Of a stretch of DNA of 64,000 bases, positions 58,433 through 64,000 are shown piece by piece (within the stretch, counting starts at the first letter, position 1; each line of letters starts with the position of its first letter). The stretch is from Megaustenia siamemsis (taxonomy: Eukaryota; Mollusca; Gastropoda; Stylommatophora; Ariophantidae). A program made the translations under genes and the position numbers. The stretch is from NCBI GenBank assembly GCA_032433765.1, contig JAVIAB010000160.1, forward strand, positions 19,640,615 to 19,704,614, in the 5' to 3' direction. The notes under the pieces are model-generated. The model was not told where the DNA came from. It searched no databases and was given only the letters and a program-made list of their open reading frames with translations.

Positions 58433-58843
58433 GTAACTCGGTATAAGCATGACCTTCGTACAGATAACATGCTCAGCCTCAGGTCAGTCTTCTTCACTCT
58501 CATCTATAATCTATCAAGTGGTCATGCGTGTCACCAGTTTAACGGTAAAACTTCATTATTTACGATTTCTGCCCGACACCCTCTGTCTCCGGTATGGGTA
58601 AATTTCCTTAACAATTTAGCCCTGGCAGCAACAAGTTTGGCGTTCTGATTTCGACCTTTAACCGTCAGGGGTTTTGTGAGGTGAGCGAATATACTCAGAT
58701 TTCACCGTAATCCGCTCTCCGATAACAAAGACATCGGATCTCATTATCTATGTCAATGTGGTCCAACCGTTTTTTATCCGGGGGCCAAATACAATGATCT
58801 GCTAGGGGTCCCGGGACATCATATACATGTGTTTGTGTGTAGT

Positions 58844-59101
58844 AAAAAAAAAAAGTAAAGAGCTCCGTCACACCAAGTGGCGTATAGGGAATATGGTGTT
58901 AGTGACCATACATTTTACAGACCTTCAGCACATGATTTTTGAGGAAATGTGGTCGGTATTATGCTCGTGCCGCTTTACTTTCCCAGAAAAAACTGGTACC
59001 CATTTGAGGCTGGGTGAACCCGGAAGCCGTCGGTTGGGATCGAACCCTACCTCTTGTCCTTTGTAGTCCAGTTCACTAACCACTGAGCTATCGCGGCTCC
59101 C
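58844..59101 (-). repeat. SINE family 1 copy (copy 2)
   Basis: Duplicate of 12927-13184. Carries the only substitution noticed between the blocks (GAGGAAATGTGG here, GAGGTAATGTGG in copy 1). The T form matches other family members, so the change arose in copy 2. Confidence 0.88.
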
Positions 59102-59454
59102 TGTGTTTGTGTGTGCATAAAGGTAAAGGTAACGTATGAGACTTGAATCGGCGTGCTAGCACGCGAGTTTCCACTGATATGTGTCCGGCCGCCTGTCCAG
59201 AAGTGTTCGGAGACTTCTGAGTGTGTTTGTACAGACAAAAGTATGAAATAACAAAAAGTTAACAAGAAGACATGTAGTTCATCATTAAACAAAAATGAAA
59301 ACAAAGAATTGACTCACTGTCCTCCTAAACTCTTTCAGCTCTCAACTTTAAACTTTAAAACTGTCTTCAAACTTTCAAATTAAAACTAAAAATTCGCTGG
59401 CTCCAAAACACTGTTTTTTTTTACAAAGTCTCTAACTCAAAACTGTATAAGTCA

Positions 59455-59607
59455 TGTAGGAACACCAAAACGTGAGCTGAAAATTGTTGGCAACTCATAG
59501 AGGACATATCCCTGAAGTGGAAGAGACAAAGTAACCAATAAGATTATCTAAGGAAGGTAAACTAGCAACCTGAAAAACTATGTTAAAGTCGGATGTGTTG
59601 GGTCGAA
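59455..59607 (+). repeat. Direct repeat, left (copy 2)
   Basis: Duplicate of 13538-13690. Confidence 0.85.
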
Positions 59608-60350
59608 CTCCCATAAAATTTACCATTTTGAAGATTTTTTTCTGGTATCGCCTATACCCATGTATAAAACCTCATGATCTTATTGCTCAATCTTACCGAC
59701 ACCTTCAGCTCAATCTGGTAATTGTATGGCTGTGTTCCAACATTGGACATTCTATCAAAAACAGTCAATCAACGTTTTCTCGTTGTCTTTGAAGTCTGTA
59801 ATATTCTGCGTCAGTGTGGCTGATATTCCTACCCCCTCTATGCTGGATTAACCTGTCGTGATTTGAACATCAATAATTTCCCCAAATCGACCCACATCGA
59901 CCTTCGTCTAAATTCACACTCACATGAATACCTTTGGTGGACAGATCTAACAACTTTCTCGGAGAAACGGTAGTAAAAGCCGTTTGAATCTCCAGTCTAG
60001 TCGTTAGTATTTTCTGTTATATTTCTTGAAGGAGATACTCAAATTCAGGGTAATTTGAATCGCGGGGACTATAGAAGCTACAGAAATGATTGACTTATTT
60101 TCTCAATATCTCAAAAATTGAAAATTAGAGAATTCATTTGTCTTCTGATAATGGAAAACGATTGAAGAGGAATGCGGGCTACACAAATGAACCTCGCGGG
60201 CCATATGTTGGACCACGCTGATGTAAATACAAAGGGAGGGTAAAGCCACGAAGAAATCACGGATTTAAGTGTCTCACCATCTGATCGAATCTCGCCCGAA
60301 ATCTTCCTCTCCTGGAGTCAACGTCTTACCGCTGAACCACACATTTTTCA

Positions 60351-60517
60351 TGTAGGAACAAAAGGAACACCAAAACGTGAGCTGAAAATGGTTGACGACT
60401 CATAATGGACATATCATCCCTGAAGTGGAAGAGACAAAGTAACCAATAAGATTATCTAGGGAAGGTAAACTAGCAACCTGAAAAACTATGTTAAAGTCGG
60501 ATGTGTTGGGCCGAAAG
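60351..60517 (+). repeat. Direct repeat, right (copy 2)
   Basis: Duplicate of 14434-14600. Confidence 0.85.
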
Positions 60518-60754
60518 ACAGAGAATGTGTGAGCACAAATTATGTAGCTCCTTTTGCAACCTACAGAATAACACTAAAGCGATTTTAATGCGCCTGAGGT
60601 GCCTGACTAGTTAAAGCACTCGCTATTGGTGAAAAAGGATTCGGGTTCAGTTCTATGTGTGCCAAGTTTTATTTTTTTACCTTTCCTTTTTTTTTAAAAC
60701 TGATGCAGATTCGTTATTCACCCATCATCTGAAAGTGAGTACCAGAGATTGTTT

Positions 60755-60917
60755 TCTAGCTGTTCCGATGAGTACGGGTTCGATCCTGCTTCGGATCATC
60801 TATTGTTATTTGTTTTTTTCTCAGTTGTTTTATTATTTATGATTTTAATTATTTGTGGATTTTTTTTCCGAGTGTGGAAACATACCTCTTCCCCTGAAGT
60901 GATTCGCTGTCTCACTC
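60755..60917 (+). repeat. SINE family 2 partial (copy 2)
   Basis: Duplicate of 14838-15000. Confidence 0.7.
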
Positions 60918-60979
60918 ATCTCGCTTTTACCACTAATGAGAATATTAAAAAAAAAATTCTCAACGGGCTTACTTCATTT

Positions 60980-61167
60980 TCTACAAAGGACAAGAGGTAG
61001 GGTTCGATCCCTATGGACGCCTTCCGGGTTCACCCAGCCTTTAATGGGTACCAGGTTTTTTTCTGGGAAAGTAAAGCGGCACGGGCGTAATACCGACCAC
61101 ATTACTCCAAAAATCATGCACCGAAGGTCTATATGATCACTAACCCCATATTCCCAATACGCCTATA
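60980..61167 (+). repeat. SINE family 1, 5'-truncated (copy 2)
   Basis: Duplicate of 15063-15249, with one more T in the run before CTGGGAAAGT. Confidence 0.8.
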
Positions 61168-61172
61168 CGTTA

Positions 61173-62547
61173 CATAATCTATTAGATAAATTTTGGAAGA
61201 GTGAAGAAATATCTAAAGACTGGAAAGAAGATTATATGATCAAACTAGAAAGGAAGTTTACAAGAGTGCACAAATTATAGGGGAATTATGCTACTATTAG
61301 TGCCAGGAAAAATATTAAGGAGAATTATTCTGGAGAGATTAAAGAGGCCATAGAGAAACATTTGAGAGATGAACAAGCAGGTTTTAGGAAGAACAGATCA
61401 TGTGCTGATCAAATAACTACTCTACGTATAATAGTTGAAAAAAGTTTAGAACTAAAATCCCCACTTTATATTGGATTCATAGATTACGAAAATGCATTTG
61501 ATAGTTTAGACAGAAGAATGCTTTGGAAGTTGCTGAGTCATTACGGAATCCCCACGAAGTTTATTAAACTGATAAGAACAATGTATGAAGGAATTAAATG
61601 TAATGTGGTGCATGAAGGGCAGCTTACAGAAGCATTTGAAATAAGAACAGGGGTAAGGCAGGGATGCCTTCTATCTCCATTTCTCTATCTACTGGTCATA
61701 GATTGGATTAGGAAAATAAATCAATACTAAAGGAATGGGATCCAGTGGTCACTGACCAAACAACTTGATGATTTAGATTTTGCTGATGATATAGCTCTTC
61801 TATCACACAACCATCAACAGATACAAGATACAACGAGCATACTTGATGAGAGAACACAACAGATGGGACTGAAAATAAATAGATATGAGACCAAAATTAT
61901 GAGAATTAATGCAGTTAGCAATAACCAAATAAAAATAGGAGAAATACCTCTACTAGACGTACAATCTTACATATATCTGGGCAGTAATATAGACAAAGAG
62001 GGAGGAACAGAAAATGATACCAAAATAAGGATATCAAAAGCAAGAGGAGCATTTGTTGCACAGGGAAACATATGCAAGTCCAAAGAAATTAGGTCAAATG
62101 CTTAATAAAAATGTTCATTCCAATTTTCGATAGGTCAGTCTTATTTTATGGCTGTGAAACATGGAGAACAACTAAAATGACAATCATGAAAATACCGACT
62201 TTCATTAATGGATGCTTACACTGAATAAAAGGATGGAAATGGCAGGACAAAATCACTGATCATAGAATTATGGAAATGTACCAGTCAAACACCAGTGGAT
62301 AAAGAGATACAGCGAAGACGATGGCGCTGTATAGGACACACACTACGGAAGCCAACTGAGAGTATTACAAAACAGGTCCTTTTTTGAAATCCTCAGGGAA
62401 AAAGACAAAGAGGAAGACCAAGGAATTCTTGGAGAAGACAGATAGAAGCAGAGATGAAGATTATGGGAAGGACATGGAATGATCTTAAAAGAATAGCTAG
62501 AAACAGAACGGCCTGGAGAGTGTTTGTTTAAGACCTATGTTCTACAT
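61173..62547 (+). pseudogene. LINE family B degenerate RT (copy 2)
   Basis: Duplicate of 15255-16628: same RT frame (61362-61730), FADD box and C-terminus. Two extra bases near 62276 and 62398 repair parts of the C-terminal frame. Confidence 0.88.
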
Positions 62548-62804
62548 AAAAAAAAAGTAAAGTACCCCCGTCACGCCAAGTGGCGTATAGGGAAATATGG
62601 TGTTAGTGACCCTATATTTTACAGACCTTCAGCACATGATTTTTGGGGTAATGTGGTCGGTATTACGCCCGTGCTGCTTTACTTTCCCAGAAAAAATCCG
62701 GTACCCATTTAAGGTTGGGTGAACCTGGAAGCCGTCGGTTGGGATCGAACCCTACCCCTTGTCCTTTGTAGTCCAGTTCACTAACCACTGAGCTATCGCG
62801 GCTC
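62548..62804 (-). repeat. SINE family 1 in LINE B with TSD (copy 2)
   Basis: Duplicate of 16628-16884, including the ATGTTCTACAT target-site duplication on both sides. Confidence 0.9.
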
Positions 62805-62830
62805 ATGTTCTACATGGTAGAAGAAAAAGA

Positions 62831-62883
62831 ACACCATATTCCCTATACGCCACTTGGCGTGACGGGGCTCTTTACTTTACTTA
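62831..62883 (+). repeat. SINE family 1, 3'-end fragment (copy 2)
   Basis: Duplicate of 16911-16963. Confidence 0.75.
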
Positions 62884-62998
62884 CCTCAATGATAATCATG
62901 AAAGGTAGATATGTCTACACGTTCTCCCATCCAAACCCTTTCCCCTAAACACACCAACAAATATTTCATTCTTTGATCGAACAAAGAAGGGAACTCAC

Positions 62999-63094
62999 CC
63001 TGCATGTATCCGGTAATCTTGCACATTGTGGTCCCTAGTACCCAGAAGTTGTAGACGTAGTACAGTGACGTCATTGGAATACATATTAATGCAA
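62999..63094 (-). CDS. GPCR exon: TM2 end, ECL1 and TM3 start (copy 2)
   Basis: Same 96-bp exon as 17079-17174, with acceptor TTTTTTTGTTCACAG, phase-1 donor GTGAGT and the ECL1 Trp and TM3 Cys. It is the most upstream exon of this gene copy in the window. The TM1/start exon should lie beyond 64000. Confidence 0.93.
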
Positions 63095-63401
63095 CTGTGA
63101 ACAAAAAAACATAGCCTTAAAATCATACTAAGTACTAAACTGTGTAATATTTCATTGACATTTGGAGGGAGGGGAGTGAGTTGGAGAACAAAATATAGAG
63201 AATTTATTTTGGTCTAAGAATGAGTGAGGGGTAACTACTGTGAAGATGTTGAGAATTTGAAGTTAGCCTAATTTGGGGGAAGCAGTGTAGAGGTCAATAT
63301 GACCTGACTAGATGGCATGAATGCCACACAAGGGGGTCAGCAATTAATTGTTCTCGTGTTGCATCAAATACGACGTTAAAACAACCCACTAATGGCATCT
63401 T

Positions 63402-63722
63402 CTCGTTCTTTTTCCTTTCAGCTCCCTGCGGAGCATAGAACTTCAACAAATACTTTCCCAGCCGTTCTGGTTTTTGTCATTCTTTTAAGATCGCTCCATG
63501 TCTTCCCCATCAGTTTCATCTTTGCTTCCTTGTGTCTTCTCCAAGAATATTTTCGTCTTCCTCTTTGTCTCTTCCCCGGGGATCCCAAAAAAGGGCCTGT
63601 CGTGTAATACTCTCTGTTGGCTTCCACAATGGTGTCCTATTCAGCGCCATCGTCTTTGTATAAACCCCTTATCCACTGATATTTGACTGGTACTTTTCAA
63701 TAGTTGTAAGTTTGAGATTAAT
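63402..63722 (-). pseudogene. LINE family B C-terminal fragment (copy 2)
   Basis: Duplicate of 17480-17800: GKRQRGRRKYSWRRHKEAKM and MGKTWSDLKRM on the minus strand. Confidence 0.8.
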
Positions 63723-64000
63723 GGCCCGTTCTTGAGCAATAAAACTGTCATAACGCTTGACCTTCATTGAAATAACAAGAAGTTAGCAGCGCTTTTTATC
63801 GTGCAGATACCGACCATATAACCATTGGCCATTCAATATTATACGGACACTAACATCAATCTCCATATATGCTTTAAGAAGGAAACCATTTTATTTGCTT
63901 TTCACATCCTCCACGCTGGAAACATTTCCAACCCGAAAACTGAAATAGTCATCTCACAATTCTTTGGGGAAGCATCATCCATCTTCAAACCACCATTCCA

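Larger units (their letters stand above)
45940..64000. repeat. Large duplicated block, copy 2 (contig right of the gap)
   Basis: Matches 1-18077 throughout; its coordinates exceed copy 1 by 45908-45940. Differences found: about 17 extra single bases in homopolymers, one T to A change (13030 versus 58945) and one complex deletion at 47656. Left of 45940 the sequence continues to the TM6 exon, so this is the longer-sampled copy. Confidence 0.97.

Overview
This is non-coding-rich animal DNA, most likely from a lophotrochozoan invertebrate and plausibly a mollusc. The basis is a split, spliced gene with GT/AG introns of several kb, LINE reverse-transcriptase fragments, tRNA-derived SINEs and many tandem repeats. 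The species cannot be fixed from the sequence. No prokaryotic genes, CRISPR arrays or operons are present. Most open frames of 60-120 codons are chance frames in repeats.

The only host gene I can support is a class A (rhodopsin-type) G-protein-coupled receptor of neuropeptide-receptor type on the minus strand. Five exons join in matching phase: TM2/ECL1/TM3 (62999-63094), TM3/ICL2/TM4 (53659-53837), ECL2/TM5 (49040-49228), TM6/TM7 start (41699-41902) and NPxxY/helix 8 (30877-30977). A possible C-terminal tail exon lies at 24520-24672. A second set of the first three exons lies at 17079-17174, 7748-7926 and 3132-3320. The start/TM1 exon was not found.

Positions 1-18077 and 45940-64000 are the same sequence in the same orientation, about 45.92 kb apart. 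They differ by about 17 one-base homopolymer length changes (copy 2 is longer wherever I could place one), one substitution that I noticed, and one 47-bp deletion filled by 15 bp copied from next door. A 100-N gap at 21401-21500 separates the two contigs. An uncollapsed haplotype is at least as likely as a true tandem duplication.

The rest is intron or intergenic DNA. Tandem arrays have unit lengths of 35, 61, 28, 25, 20, 4, 30, 24/26, 19 and 89 bp. There are 5'-truncated LINE pieces of at least six families, most ending in a short GAT-type tail, and several tRNA-derived SINE families. Highlights are a 26-bp minisatellite that begins exactly at a 5' splice site and forms a 676-bp higher-order repeat (26 x 26), and a 61-bp array made from the last codons of a LINE.
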